A DNA stretch of 64,000 nucleotides, from assembly GCF_900100205.1 (NCBI RefSeq), contig NZ_FNEQ01000013.1:1-64000 (forward strand), in the 5' to 3' direction. The notes under the pieces were generated by a model. It was not told the DNA's origin and ran no database searches. It saw only the letters and a list, made by a program, of their open reading frames with translations. The position numbers and the translations under genes are program-made. Below are positions 16,962 to 27,151 of the stretch, piece after piece; the stretch's first letter is position 1; every line of letters starts with the position of its first letter. The DNA comes from Duganella sp. OV510. Its GTDB lineage: Bacteria > Pseudomonadota > Gammaproteobacteria > Burkholderiales > Burkholderiaceae_D.

Positions 16962-18755
16962 TCAGGTCACTACCGAAAAGGAGGCGACACTGGTTTGCAG
17001 TCCGCCGGCCGCATACTGCAGCTGATGGACCGCTTCGCTGGTCGATTTCAGCGAGTCCACGGTTTGCTGGGTGGCGTCGTTCAACTGCATCATGGTTTCG
17101 TTGATCTGGGCAGCGCCGACGGCTTGGGACTGCATGCCCTGTAGTACCTGGTCGAACTGTGGAGCCAGTTTCTGGACCTGGTCCATCACGCCGGACAGTT
17201 GATTGGTCACCTGGCGTACTTCGCCGACGCTGCGGCGTATCTCTTCGGAGAACTTGTCCATGCCCATCACGCTGGCGGAGACGGCGGACTGCATTTCCTT
17301 GAGCATCTGTTCGATGTCCCAGGTGGAGACGGAGGTTTGGTCTGCCAGCCTGCGGATTTCCGTGGCGACGACGGAGAATCCGCGTCCCGCCTCGCCAGCC
17401 TTCTCGGCCTCGATGGCGGCGTTCAGCGACAAGATATTGGTCTGGTCGGCCACTTTGGTGATTGTAATCAGAACGGAGTTGATATTGCTAGCTTTTTCGG
17501 ACAGCGCTGCCAGCTTGGCGTTGATCGAGTCGGTCGCCGTCACCATCGTCTGCATCGTGCTGTCCATGCGTTGCAGGTTGCCCTGGGCGTCGGCGGTGGC
17601 GTGGGTGGTGTAGTCAGCCACGCTGGTGGCTTCCTCCATGGTCCTGACCAGTTCCGCGATATTGGCCGAGATTTCCTTGGTGGTGCTGAGGATTTCCACG
17701 CTGGTCTGCGCCGTTTCGATGCCGGTGGCTTCCTGCTGCTTGGCCGAGGCGGCGATCTCGGTGGCCGAGGTGGTGACCTGGATGCCGGCTTTCTGCACGT
17801 CGTTGAGCAGCATGCGCAGGTTGTCGAACATGCGGTCCAGCCCACCGGCCAGCTGGCCGATGGCGTCCTCGCCCTGGACCTCGACCCGGCCGGTCAGGTC
17901 GCCGGCGGCGGCCCGTGACACCACGCCGAGCAGCGAGTCGACCTTGGACCTGAGCAGATTGGAGGCTGCCAGTTCCTTCTGCTGGCTATCCTGGATGGCT
18001 TGCGCCATCAGGTTGAAACTATTCGACATCTGGCCCAGCTCATCGCGCGAGGTGATTTCCACCCGCGCACCTTGCTCGCCATGGGCGATGCGCTCGACCA
18101 CCGCCGCCAGCCGGCCGATCGGATCGCCCAGCGCCCGCAGCAGGATGCCGCCAATGACCAGCGCCAGTATCGTGCAAACCGCGCCGCCCAGCACCAGCAA
18201 CAGCATCATCGATTCCGACAGGCCGGTGGTGGTCGTGGTACGTTCGGTCAGCAGGCGGCTTTCCTCGTCGGTGACCTCCTTGATCATGGCGCGTGCGTCG
18301 GCCATGGTGCGGCTGCCCACGCGTACCTCGTCGGAGCTCACCGCTTGCGCGCCGGCGCTGCGTTTCTCCAGTTGCGGATTGATGACCTTATTCAGCCAGT
18401 CGTTGACGAAGGGCGTGAGCTTTTGCAGGCGCGCCTGCTGGGCGGGATTGTCGGCGGTCAGGCGGGTGATTTCCGCCAGGTGGCGGCGCAGCGTTTCTTC
18501 CTCGTTGCTGACGCGCTGGATGGCAGTGGCGTCGCCGGTCAGCAGAAAGCCGCGCGTGGAGCTCTGGATCTGCACCATCGCCGTTTCGATCTGGTTCGCT
18601 TCCAGCAGCACCTGCATGGTGTGCAGGTCCCAGCCGCTGGCGGCGGACAGCTTGGTGAAGTTGGTATAGGCCGTCGCCAGCAGGATGACGATGATGGCGA
18701 CGATGGCGCCGAAACCGCTGGCGAGTTTTTTCTTGATACTGAGGTTTTTAAGCAT
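16962..18755 (-). CDS. Second WspA-like chemoreceptor
   Basis: 597 residues with the same build as WspA: TM1, CHASE3-type periplasmic domain (STRGFLLTGD), TM2, HAMP and signalling domain. The sensor domain is clearly diverged from WspA, while a stretch of more than 100 residues around the hairpin tip is the same. I choose ATG 18755 (MLKNLSIKKK), preceded by GTGGAG and aligning with the start of WspA; the in-frame start at 18788 would add 11 unrelated residues. It is 70 bases upstream of wspA with no terminator between, and an argG terminator insulates it from upstream transcription, so it is probably the first gene of the Wsp operon. Confidence 0.88.
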   Translation of the reverse strand: MLKNLSIKKKLASGFGAIVAIIVILLATAYTNFTKLSAASGWDLHTMQVLLEANQIETAMVQIQSSTRGFLLTGDATAIQRVSNEEETLRRHLAEITRLTADNPAQQARLQKLTPFVNDWLNKVINPQLEKRSAGAQAVSSDEVRVGSRTMADARAMIKEVTDEESRLLTERTTTTTGLSESMMLLLVLGGAVCTILALVIGGILLRALGDPIGRLAAVVERIAHGEQGARVEITSRDELGQMSNSFNLMAQAIQDSQQKELAASNLLRSKVDSLLGVVSRAAAGDLTGRVEVQGEDAIGQLAGGLDRMFDNLRMLLNDVQKAGIQVTTSATEIAASAKQQEATGIETAQTSVEILSTTKEISANIAELVRTMEEATSVADYTTHATADAQGNLQRMDSTMQTMVTATDSINAKLAALSEKASNINSVLITITKVADQTNILSLNAAIEAEKAGEAGRGFSVVATEIRRLADQTSVSTWDIEQMLKEMQSAVSASVMGMDKFSEEIRRSVGEVRQVTNQLSGVMDQVQKLAPQFDQVLQGMQSQAVGAAQINETMMQLNDATQQTVDSLKSTSEAVHQLQYAAGGLQTSVASFSVVT

Positions 18756-18794
18756 GGGGCTCCACTCACGACCAGGACGTTGAGCCAATGTATC

Positions 18795-18824
18795 AAAAAA
18801 AAGGCCGCTCAGCGAGCGGCCTTT
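18795..18824 (-). terminator. Intrinsic terminator of argG
   Basis: A 10-bp stem AAAGGCCGCT (18800-18809) with AGCGGCCTTT (18815-18824), followed on the minus strand by eight T. It lies 24 bases past the argG stop and before the first Wsp receptor gene. Confidence 0.9.
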
Positions 18825-18847
18825 CTTGATGACGCGAAGAGCGGGGC

Positions 18848-20080
<1,233 letters not shown>

Positions 20081-20098
20081 GATGATCCCAGTTGGTAA

Positions 20099-21025
20099 TT
20101 AGTTGTTTTCCAGGCGGCCGAGCAGCAGGTACTCGATCAATGCCTTTTGAATGTGCAGGCGGTTCTCCGCTTCGTCCCAGACCACCGATTGCGGGCCGTC
20201 GATGACGTCGGCCGCGACTTCCTCGCCACGGTGGGCGGGCAGGCAGTGCATGAACAGCGCCTCCGGCGCCGCGCGCGCCATCTTGGCGCTATCGACGATC
20301 CAGCCGTCGAAGGCTTTCAGGCGGGCGGCGTTTTCTTCTTCGTAGCCCATGCTGGTCCAGACGTCGGTGTTGACCAGGTGCGCGCCTTCGCAGGCGTCGG
20401 ACGGATTCTTGAAGAAGGTGTAGCGGTCGGTCGACACCAGCGACATGTCCATCTCGTAGCCGTGCGGCGTCGAGACATTGACGTGGAAGCCGAAGATTTC
20501 AGCCGCCTGCAGCCACGAATACAGCATGTTGTTGGCGTCGCCCACCCAGGCCACGATCTTGCCCTTGATCGAACCGCGATGCTCGATGTAGGTGAAGATG
20601 TCGGCAGCCACCTGGCATGGGTGGTGTTCGTTGGTCAGGCCATTAATCACCGGCACGCGCGAGTTGGCGGCGAAACGCTCGATGATGTCCTGGCCGAAGG
20701 TGCGCACCATGATGATGTCGCACATGCGCGACATGACCTGGCCGGCGTCTTCCACCGGCTCGCCGCGGCCCAATTGGGAGTCGCGGGTGTTCAGATAAAT
20801 GGCGGCGCCGCCCAGCTGGTGCATGCCGGCCTCGAACGAGAGGCGGGTGCGGGTCGAGTTCTTGTCGAACACCATGACCAGCGTGCGGTCGATCATCGGG
20901 TGATAGATTTCGTAGTTTTTGAACTTGCGCTTGATGATATGCGCGCGTTCGATCACGTACTCATATTCCTCCAGCGAGAGGTCGGAAAACTGCAGGTAAT
21001 GCTTGATCGGTTTTTGGATAGGCAT
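20099..21025 (-). CDS. argF: Ornithine carbamoyltransferase
   Basis: ArgF makes citrulline from ornithine and carbamoyl phosphate. The 308-residue enzyme carries the carbamoyl-phosphate loop KNSTRTRLSFE (about 54-64), the GHPCQ-equivalent EHHPCQVAAD, the ornithine-loop region and the catalytic cysteine in MHCLPAHRGEE. It is first in an argF-argG operon. A TATAAT element lies about 38 bases upstream. Confidence 0.95.
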   Translation of the reverse strand: MPIQKPIKHYLQFSDLSLEEYEYVIERAHIIKRKFKNYEIYHPMIDRTLVMVFDKNSTRTRLSFEAGMHQLGGAAIYLNTRDSQLGRGEPVEDAGQVMSRMCDIIMVRTFGQDIIERFAANSRVPVINGLTNEHHPCQVAADIFTYIEHRGSIKGKIVAWVGDANNMLYSWLQAAEIFGFHVNVSTPHGYEMDMSLVSTDRYTFFKNPSDACEGAHLVNTDVWTSMGYEEENAARLKAFDGWIVDSAKMARAAPEALFMHCLPAHRGEEVAADVIDGPQSVVWDEAENRLHIQKALIEYLLLGRLENN

Positions 21026-21062
21026 AATGACAACTGACAGATAGCTACGGCTTAGCCGATCA

Positions 21063-21068
21063 ATTATA
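21063..21068 (-). promoter_or_regulatory. Probable -10 element of argF
   Basis: A perfect TATAAT on the minus strand, about 38 bases before the argF ATG. No good -35 hexamer is seen at 16-18 bases spacing, so the promoter may need an activator or be weak. Confidence 0.45.
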
Positions 21069-21125
21069 AAGGCAATTCGGCGAGCAGGGCTAATTACCGC
21101 AGATTGTGCTGTCTATACAAACCGT

Positions 21126-23951
21126 TTAATGGTAGATATGGCTGGTCGACGGCAGCTTGTTTTCCGGCGCCGTCAGCGGCAGATCCAGCGTGAACGTGGT
21201 GCCCTCACGCGAACTGTGGACGGAAATCAGGCCGCCCATGAGCGAAGTGACAATGTTGTAGCTAATCGACAGTCCCAGCCCGCTGCCGCCTTGTCCCAGC
21301 TTGGTGGTGAAGAAGGGATCGAAGATGCGCGACATGTGTTCGGGCGCGATGCCGCCGCCGTTGTCGCGGAACGTGACCAGCACGCGGCCGTCGGCCGGCG
21401 CGTGCGCGCGCAGCCACATGCTGCCGCTGCCCTTGGCGGCAAACGCGTGCAGCAGCGCGTTGTTGATGAAATTGGCGATCACCTGGCCGTACGGGCCGGG
21501 ATAGCTGTCCAGCGAAATTGTCTCCGGCATCTCGATCTCGATCTGATGGCTGGAGGCGCGGATGCGGTTCATCATGGTGGCTATCACCTCTTGCGACACC
21601 TGCGCCAGGTTGAAATCGCGCCGCTGTTCGGTGGTGCGGTCGACCGCCACCTGCTTGAAGCTGTTGACCAGGTTGGCGGCGCTGGTCAGGCCGCGCATCA
21701 CCAGTTCGTGCGCCTTGCGCGCTTCTTCCAGGTAGGCCAGCAGCGCCGAGCGTTTCAGGCCGGCGCCGTTGACCTGCACTTCCATCTCCTCGGTTTTCTG
21801 CGCCAGCGTGCTGGCGATCAGCAGGCTGTTGCCGATCGGCGTATTCAGTTCGTGCGCGACGCCGGCCATCAGCGCGCCCAAGGCCGCCAGTTTTTCCTGC
21901 GACACCAGCTGCGTTTGCGCGTCCTTCAGCTGGCGGTAGGCTTCGGCGTTGTCCAGCGCGATGGCGCCATACGCGCACAGCGTGCGGAAGATCAGCCGTT
22001 CGCGCTCGCCGTAGGCGTCGACTTCGATCGACTGCACCGTCATCACGCCCAGCATGCGCTCGCCGACCAGCAGCGGCACGTACAGCGCGCTGGCCATCAG
22101 CTGCGTGCCGGGGGCCAGGAAGATGTCGTCCGGCCCCGCCTCGGCGATATAAATTTCGGCGCGCTCGCGCAAGCTGCGGGCGGCGTTGGCGCGCGGGTTG
22201 GCGATGTCGATGGTGTTGCCGGCCAGCGGCTGGCCATTCTCCACCCCGAACACGCGACTGATGGTGTCGCAACCGGGATCGCACATATACACGGCCAGTG
22301 TGTCGGCCGGCAGCAGCGCCTGCACGTGGCGGTCCAGCGCCTGGAACACCGCGCCCGCATCGAGGTGGGTGGTGATTTCCTGGCCGATGGCCGACAGCCG
22401 CTCCAGCATGGCGCTGGTCTGCTGAAGCAGCTGCACGCGGCGCGCTTCGGCGGCGGCCAGTTCGCGGTGGTGCAGTCCTTCGGCGCGGGCGTTCTCGGTC
22501 TGGTGCTGCACCTGCATCGCGATCGCGCGGTTGGTGGCGTCCTGGCTGTGCGTCTTCTGGCGCGCGGCGGCCGCCTGCTGCGCCGAGGCATAGGCTTGCT
22601 GGTAGTCGCCGATCTGCGCGTACTCGCGCGCCAGCGCGTCGTGCAGGTCGGCCGGCAGCGTGTAGCCGTTGATATGGCCGGCCGCTGCCAGCGCCTGGTG
22701 CAGGAAGTGCAGCGTGGCGTTTGGTTCGGTCATGCCGTCCGGCGCCGGCAGCTTGTGGCGCAGGTGGATCAGCGACATCACGCGCAGCGCGGCCACGTGG
22801 TTGTAGTTGTTGGCCTGTTGCTGCGCCAGCGTGGCGGCGCGTGTGGCCGTTTCCTGTGCTTCCTGTGGACGGTCGAGGAAGCATAGCGCGTGCGCTTGGC
22901 CGCGGCGGGCGATGCTGAGGAAGTCGGCGTGGCGCAAGGCGCTGCCGCGCGCTTCCAGCTTGCGGAAGGTGTCCAGCGCGGTGGCGTAGTCGCCCTGGTC
23001 CAGCGCCAGGTCGCCGAGGTAATGCAGCGCGGTGGCGTAGGCCCGCGCGCCGGACAACGGCGCCAGCATCTGCAAGGCTTCCTGCAACAGCTCGCGGGTG
23101 GCGTCCAGCCTTCCCAGGCGGCGCATGGTGTCGGCGGTGTGCATCAGGCAGGCGCCGATGCTGCGCGGCCAGCCGGTCGGGCGGGCCAGGTCGAGCGCGC
23201 TCTCCATCCACTCCAGCGCTGCGTGGTGATCGTTGAGGATGGTGAAATCGAGGCCGATGTTGATGGCGGCAGTGATCGCCATGCGCAGCTGGCCGCTTTC
23301 CAGCGCCGCTTCGTAGCAGCGCAGGTAATGGCCGGCGGCGGCGCCGAAATCGCTGGCCTGGCTGGCGGCGAGGCCGTAGTAGTCGTAGATCCAGCTGGCC
23401 ACCGCCGGCAGGTTTTCTTCCTCGCGCGTGAAGCGCTGGGACCAGCGCTGCTGCGCGCTGGGCAGGTCGCGCAGCACGCTCCAGCGGGCGTTGACCGCGT
23501 CGGCGATGGCCAGGCGCTGCGGATCGCCAGCCGCGCGGGCGGCTGCGGCCATCTGTTCCAGTTCGGTATCGGCGCGCGCGTGTTCGCCGCTGTCGATGGC
23601 GATCCAGGCGCGCAGCCAGTGGGCATCGGCCTGGCCCAGTTGCAGTGCAAGGGCGGCAAAGCGTTCGCCGGCTTGCCGGGCCTGGGCGTCGGCGGCAGCC
23701 AGGTGGCCGGCCAGCCAACTGGCTTCCGCCTGGATCAGTAGCAGGCGGGCGGCGATGGCTTCGGTGTCAGCTTCGGGCAGGGCGGACAGCAGGGTGTGCG
23801 CTTCGGCTGCCAGTTGCAGCGCGCGCGGCGTGTCGCGCTGGCGCAAGTGCCAGGCCAGCGGCAGCAGCGCCGGCAAGCGCGCAGCGCCACGCAGGGAGGG
23901 CAGGGCGGCCTCCCAGTCGGCTAACGCGTCGTCGAGCGCAAACAAGTCCAT
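21126..23951 (-). CDS. TPR-GAF sensor histidine kinase (orphan)
   Basis: 941 residues, apparently cytoplasmic. The N-terminal half (about 1-440) is a run of TPR-like helical repeats rich in Ala and Leu. A short coiled coil leads into a GAF domain (about 490-640, with ALYVPLLVGERMLGVMTV). The kinase core follows: phospho-histidine H700 in GVAHELNTPIG, N box NFINNALLHAF, and G boxes FRDNGGGIAP and GGSGLGLSI. I start at ATG 23951; a longer opening would overlap rsgA. No response regulator lies next to it, so its partner is elsewhere. It follows rsgA by 50 bases and may be co-transcribed. Confidence 0.82.
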   Translation of the reverse strand: MDLFALDDALADWEAALPSLRGAARLPALLPLAWHLRQRDTPRALQLAAEAHTLLSALPEADTEAIAARLLLIQAEASWLAGHLAAADAQARQAGERFAALALQLGQADAHWLRAWIAIDSGEHARADTELEQMAAAARAAGDPQRLAIADAVNARWSVLRDLPSAQQRWSQRFTREEENLPAVASWIYDYYGLAASQASDFGAAAGHYLRCYEAALESGQLRMAITAAINIGLDFTILNDHHAALEWMESALDLARPTGWPRSIGACLMHTADTMRRLGRLDATRELLQEALQMLAPLSGARAYATALHYLGDLALDQGDYATALDTFRKLEARGSALRHADFLSIARRGQAHALCFLDRPQEAQETATRAATLAQQQANNYNHVAALRVMSLIHLRHKLPAPDGMTEPNATLHFLHQALAAAGHINGYTLPADLHDALAREYAQIGDYQQAYASAQQAAAARQKTHSQDATNRAIAMQVQHQTENARAEGLHHRELAAAEARRVQLLQQTSAMLERLSAIGQEITTHLDAGAVFQALDRHVQALLPADTLAVYMCDPGCDTISRVFGVENGQPLAGNTIDIANPRANAARSLRERAEIYIAEAGPDDIFLAPGTQLMASALYVPLLVGERMLGVMTVQSIEVDAYGERERLIFRTLCAYGAIALDNAEAYRQLKDAQTQLVSQEKLAALGALMAGVAHELNTPIGNSLLIASTLAQKTEEMEVQVNGAGLKRSALLAYLEEARKAHELVMRGLTSAANLVNSFKQVAVDRTTEQRRDFNLAQVSQEVIATMMNRIRASSHQIEIEMPETISLDSYPGPYGQVIANFINNALLHAFAAKGSGSMWLRAHAPADGRVLVTFRDNGGGIAPEHMSRIFDPFFTTKLGQGGSGLGLSISYNIVTSLMGGLISVHSSREGTTFTLDLPLTAPENKLPSTSHIYH

Positions 23952-24001
23952 CTGATTCCTTAGGTGTTGCCCCAAGGCATTATAGACACAAACTCTTGGT
24001 T

Positions 24002-24904
24002 TTAATACAGGGTCTGTGAGGATTCGTGCAACAACTGGCCGTACAAGGTGTGGCGCATTTTGGCGATCTTGCCTTCCTCGACCGCCGCCAGCACCGCGCA
24101 CTGCGGTTCGATCAGGTGGCGGCAGTTATAGAACTTGCAATGGCCAAGATATGGTTCGAATTCTACAAAAGCCCGCTCCAGCATGCCCTCGCTCAGATGG
24201 TAGAGGCCGAACTCCTGGAAGCCGGGCGAATCGATGATCGCCGAGTCGGGACCGAGGTCCGGCAGCGTGTACAGGCGGGTGAAGGTGGTGGTGTGCTTGC
24301 CGGTGTCCAGGGCCGCCGAAATTTCGCGCACGGCGATGTCGGCTTCCGGCACCAGCAGGTTGATCAGCGAGGACTTGCCCATGCCGGACTGGCCGATCAG
24401 GATCGACGAATTCCCGGCCAGCAGCGGCCGCAAGGTGGCGACCGCGTGTTCCGGTTGGGCGGTGGCCGATACTTCGTGCACCGGATAGCCGAGCGCCGCA
24501 TATGGCGCCACGCGCTCGCGGGTGCGCGGCAGTGCGTCCGCCACGTCGGTCTTGTTGAGGATCAGGTGGGCCTTGATGCCGGCCGCCTCCGCCGCCACCA
24601 GTGCGCGCGACACCAGGTCGTCGGTGAAGCCCGGCTCCGTGGCGACCACGATGAACAGCTGCGTCAGATTGGCCGCCAGCAGCTTGGACTTGTACTGGTC
24701 CGAGCGGTACAGCAGCGTCTTGCGTTCCTCGATCTTGTCGATCACGCCCTGGTCGGGCGAGGTCATGGTGATGTGGACGATATCGCCCACCGCCACATTG
24801 GTCTTCTTGCCACGGGTGACGCATTGCAGTTTGACGTCGTCCGCCTCGGCCAGATAGTGGCGGCCGTGGGCGGCGATGATGGTGGCGGTGCGCTTGTCAG
24901 TCAT
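24002..24904 (-). CDS. rsgA: Ribosome small-subunit-dependent GTPase A
   Basis: RsgA is a circularly permuted GTPase that checks late 30S subunit maturation. The 300-residue protein has the N-terminal OB-fold (GDIVHITMTS), then G4 LNKTDV before G1 GQSGMGKSSLIN and G3 DSPGFQEF, the permuted order that defines the family. The C-terminal zinc knuckle is visible in GHCKFYNCRHLIEPQC. Its start overlaps the pterin dehydratase gene by four bases (ATGA). Confidence 0.95.
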   Translation of the reverse strand: MTDKRTATIIAAHGRHYLAEADDVKLQCVTRGKKTNVAVGDIVHITMTSPDQGVIDKIEERKTLLYRSDQYKSKLLAANLTQLFIVVATEPGFTDDLVSRALVAAEAAGIKAHLILNKTDVADALPRTRERVAPYAALGYPVHEVSATAQPEHAVATLRPLLAGNSSILIGQSGMGKSSLINLLVPEADIAVREISAALDTGKHTTTFTRLYTLPDLGPDSAIIDSPGFQEFGLYHLSEGMLERAFVEFEPYLGHCKFYNCRHLIEPQCAVLAAVEEGKIAKMRHTLYGQLLHESSQTLY

Positions 24905-25239
24905 GCCCGGGCCTCATACAGGGCGTCGGCCTTGGCGGCGCAGATGAAGTCATTATTGGTCAGGCCGTGGGCCGAGTGGGTGTCGTAGCGGACGATGCAG
25001 GTGTTGTAGCTGACGGTCATTTCTGGGTGATGGTCTTCGTTGTGACTCAGGTAAGCCAGCGCGTTGACGAAGGCCATGGTGTGATAGTAGTTCTTGAAAG
25101 CGTAGCGGCGCACTAGGCGGCCGTCATCGGCAACCCAGTCCGGCAGCAGCGACAGCAGGCGCGTGGCCTCGGCGCCGTCCAGCGCCGCCGTGGTGGGGCG
25201 GCAGCGGGCGGCCAGCAGTTCGGCGCGCAGCGTGATCAT
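24901..25239 (-). CDS. 4a-hydroxytetrahydrobiopterin dehydratase
   Basis: 112 residues, the size of pterin-4a-carbinolamine dehydratase. The active-site signature is clear in HNEDHHPEMTVSYN followed by THSAHGLTNND. The enzyme dehydrates the hydroxylated pterin made by aromatic amino acid hydroxylases so that the cofactor can be recycled; no phenylalanine hydroxylase is in this window. It overlaps both the M48 protease gene upstream and rsgA downstream by four bases, so the three are translationally coupled. Confidence 0.93.
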   Translation of the reverse strand: MITLRAELLAARCRPTTAALDGAEATRLLSLLPDWVADDGRLVRRYAFKNYYHTMAFVNALAYLSHNEDHHPEMTVSYNTCIVRYDTHSAHGLTNNDFICAAKADALYEARA

Positions 25240-26507
25240 GATGCTGCCGCCAGGTTCAGTTGGCGGATGCGCACGCTGGCCGGCGGGTGCGAGTCGTAGA
25301 AGGCCGAGTGCAGCGGGTCCGGCGTCAGCGTCGAGGCATTATCTTCATACATCTTGACCAGCGCCGATACCAGGTCGCGGGCGTCGGTATGCCGGGCGGC
25401 GAAGGCGTCCGCCTCGAACTCGTGCTTGCGTGAACCCAGCGAGGTCAATGGATTGAGCAGGAAGGTGAACACCGGCAGCGCCAGCATGAACAGCAGCAGT
25501 GCCATGGCGTCGTTGCCCTGGCCTGGCAGCAGCAGCGGGTTGACGCCCAGCCCATCGTAGAACCACGGCTGCGTTTTCAGGTAGCCGAGCAGCGCCAGGA
25601 AACCGAGCGAAATCGCAAACATCATGCTGATGCGCTTGACGATGTGCTTCAGCTTGAAGTGGCCGAGTTCATGCGCCAGCACCGCCTCGATTTCCTGCGG
25701 CTGCAGGCGCGCCAGCAGGGTATCGAAGAACACGATGCGCTTGTTGGCGCCAAAGCCGGAGAAGTAGGCGTTGCCGTGGGCGCTGCGTTTGGAACCGTCC
25801 ATCACGAACAGGCCCTTGGAGGCAAAGCCGACGCGCGTCATCAAGCCTTCGATGCGCGACTTCAGCGACTGGTCTTCCAGCGGCGTGAACTTGTTGAACA
25901 TCGGCGCGATGACGGTCGGGTACAGCACCATCATCAGCAGCTGGAAGCCGCTCCAGAAAATCCAGGTGTACAGCCACCACAGGTCGCCGGTCTGATTCAT
26001 CAGCGTCAACACCACCCAGGTCAGCGGCAGGCCGATGGCGGCGCCCAGCAGCACGCCCTTGGCCATGTCGCCGAAGAACAGGCCCTTGCTCATCTTGTTA
26101 AAACCAAAACGTTGTTCGAGGCCGAACTGCTTGTAATAGTCGAACGGCAGGTCGATGACGCCGGAAATCAGCGCGAACGCCGCCAGCAACGCCAGCTGAT
26201 AGACCATGCCAGGGCCGGTCAGCTGGAAAATCTGCACCGACAGCCATTGCAGGCCGCCCAGCAGCGTGAAGCCGACCAGCACCAGCGTATTCACCATCAG
26301 CGTCAGCAGGCCGTATTTGGTGCGCGCGACGGTGTAGTCGGCCGCCTTCTGGTGCGCCGAAAGCGGTATCTTTTCTGCAAATTCCGCCGGCACGGCGCTG
26401 CGGTGCGCCAGCACATGACGGAGTTGACGCGAGGCCAGCCAGAAGCGCACCAGCAGCGTCAAAATGATGAAAGATACGAACAAAATCGAAAACGCGAGTG
26501 AATACAT
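25236..26507 (-). CDS. M48-family membrane metalloprotease (Ste24-like)
   Basis: 423 residues with several hydrophobic segments and the zinc protease signature HELGH in VLAHELGHFKLKH (about residue 280), plus the third zinc ligand region in RKHEFEADAFAARH (about 355-368). The fold matches CAAX-protease-like Ste24 enzymes, which in bacteria probably handle membrane-protein quality control. It is the first gene of a coupled set with the pterin dehydratase and rsgA and diverges from orn across 56 bases. The substrate is unknown. Confidence 0.9.
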   Translation of the reverse strand: MYSLAFSILFVSFIILTLLVRFWLASRQLRHVLAHRSAVPAEFAEKIPLSAHQKAADYTVARTKYGLLTLMVNTLVLVGFTLLGGLQWLSVQIFQLTGPGMVYQLALLAAFALISGVIDLPFDYYKQFGLEQRFGFNKMSKGLFFGDMAKGVLLGAAIGLPLTWVVLTLMNQTGDLWWLYTWIFWSGFQLLMMVLYPTVIAPMFNKFTPLEDQSLKSRIEGLMTRVGFASKGLFVMDGSKRSAHGNAYFSGFGANKRIVFFDTLLARLQPQEIEAVLAHELGHFKLKHIVKRISMMFAISLGFLALLGYLKTQPWFYDGLGVNPLLLPGQGNDAMALLLFMLALPVFTFLLNPLTSLGSRKHEFEADAFAARHTDARDLVSALVKMYEDNASTLTPDPLHSAFYDSHPPASVRIRQLNLAAAS

Positions 26508-26563
26508 TCTGTGCCTGTGAGAAAATGGCAGATTCGGATTAATTTAGCCAAGAAAAGAGAATT

Positions 26564-27151
26564 ATGTCACAAGCTACTGATTTGCCAGAAGGCGCAGCCG
26601 CCGCACCACGCCCGAACGAATTCAACCTGGTCTGGGTCGACATGGAAATGACCGGCCTGGAACCGGACACCGACCGCATTATCGAAGTGGCCGTCGTGGT
26701 CACCGACATGCACCTGAACGTGCTGGCCGAAGCGCCAGTATTCGCCATCCACCAGTCGGATGAAACGCTGGGCAAGATGGACGCGTGGAACACCGGCACG
26801 CACGGCCGCTCCGGCCTGACCGAGCGCGTCAAAGCCTCGACTATCACCGAAGCCTACGCCGAGGAAGAGCTGATCAAGTTCCTGAAGCTGTGGGTGCCGA
26901 AGGGTAAAGCGCCGATGTGCGGCAACACCATCGGCCAGGACCGCCGCTTCATGGTGCGCTACATGCCGAAGCTGGAAGCCTTCTTCCACTATCGGAATAT
27001 CGACGTGTCGACGCTGAAGGAACTGGGCAAGCGCTGGAATCCGGCCATGGTCAGCGGCTTCAAGAAAGCGCAGAAGCACACCGCACTGGCCGACATCCTG
27101 GAATCGATCGAAGAACTGAAGTACTACCGCGAACACTTCATCAAGCTGTGA
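26564..27151 (+). CDS. orn: Oligoribonuclease
   Basis: Orn is a DEDDh 3'-5' exoribonuclease that removes dinucleotides at the end of RNA decay, including pGpG left from cyclic-di-GMP breakdown. The 195-residue sequence shows exonuclease motif I LVWVDMEMTG (about 22-31), motif II in GNTIGQDRRFM and motif III with the catalytic histidine in HTALADI. The N-terminus is about 15 residues longer than in E. coli. Its TGA overlaps the ATG of the next gene by one base. Confidence 0.95.
   Translation: MSQATDLPEGAAAAPRPNEFNLVWVDMEMTGLEPDTDRIIEVAVVVTDMHLNVLAEAPVFAIHQSDETLGKMDAWNTGTHGRSGLTERVKASTITEAYAEEELIKFLKLWVPKGKAPMCGNTIGQDRRFMVRYMPKLEAFFHYRNIDVSTLKELGKRWNPAMVSGFKKAQKHTALADILESIEELKYYREHFIKL

Noticed and set aside
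21262..23718. An 818-residue Arg/Pro-rich open frame overlapping the TPR-GAF kinase on the same strand
   Set aside because: Out-of-frame shadow of a GC-rich gene with clear kinase motifs in the other frame.
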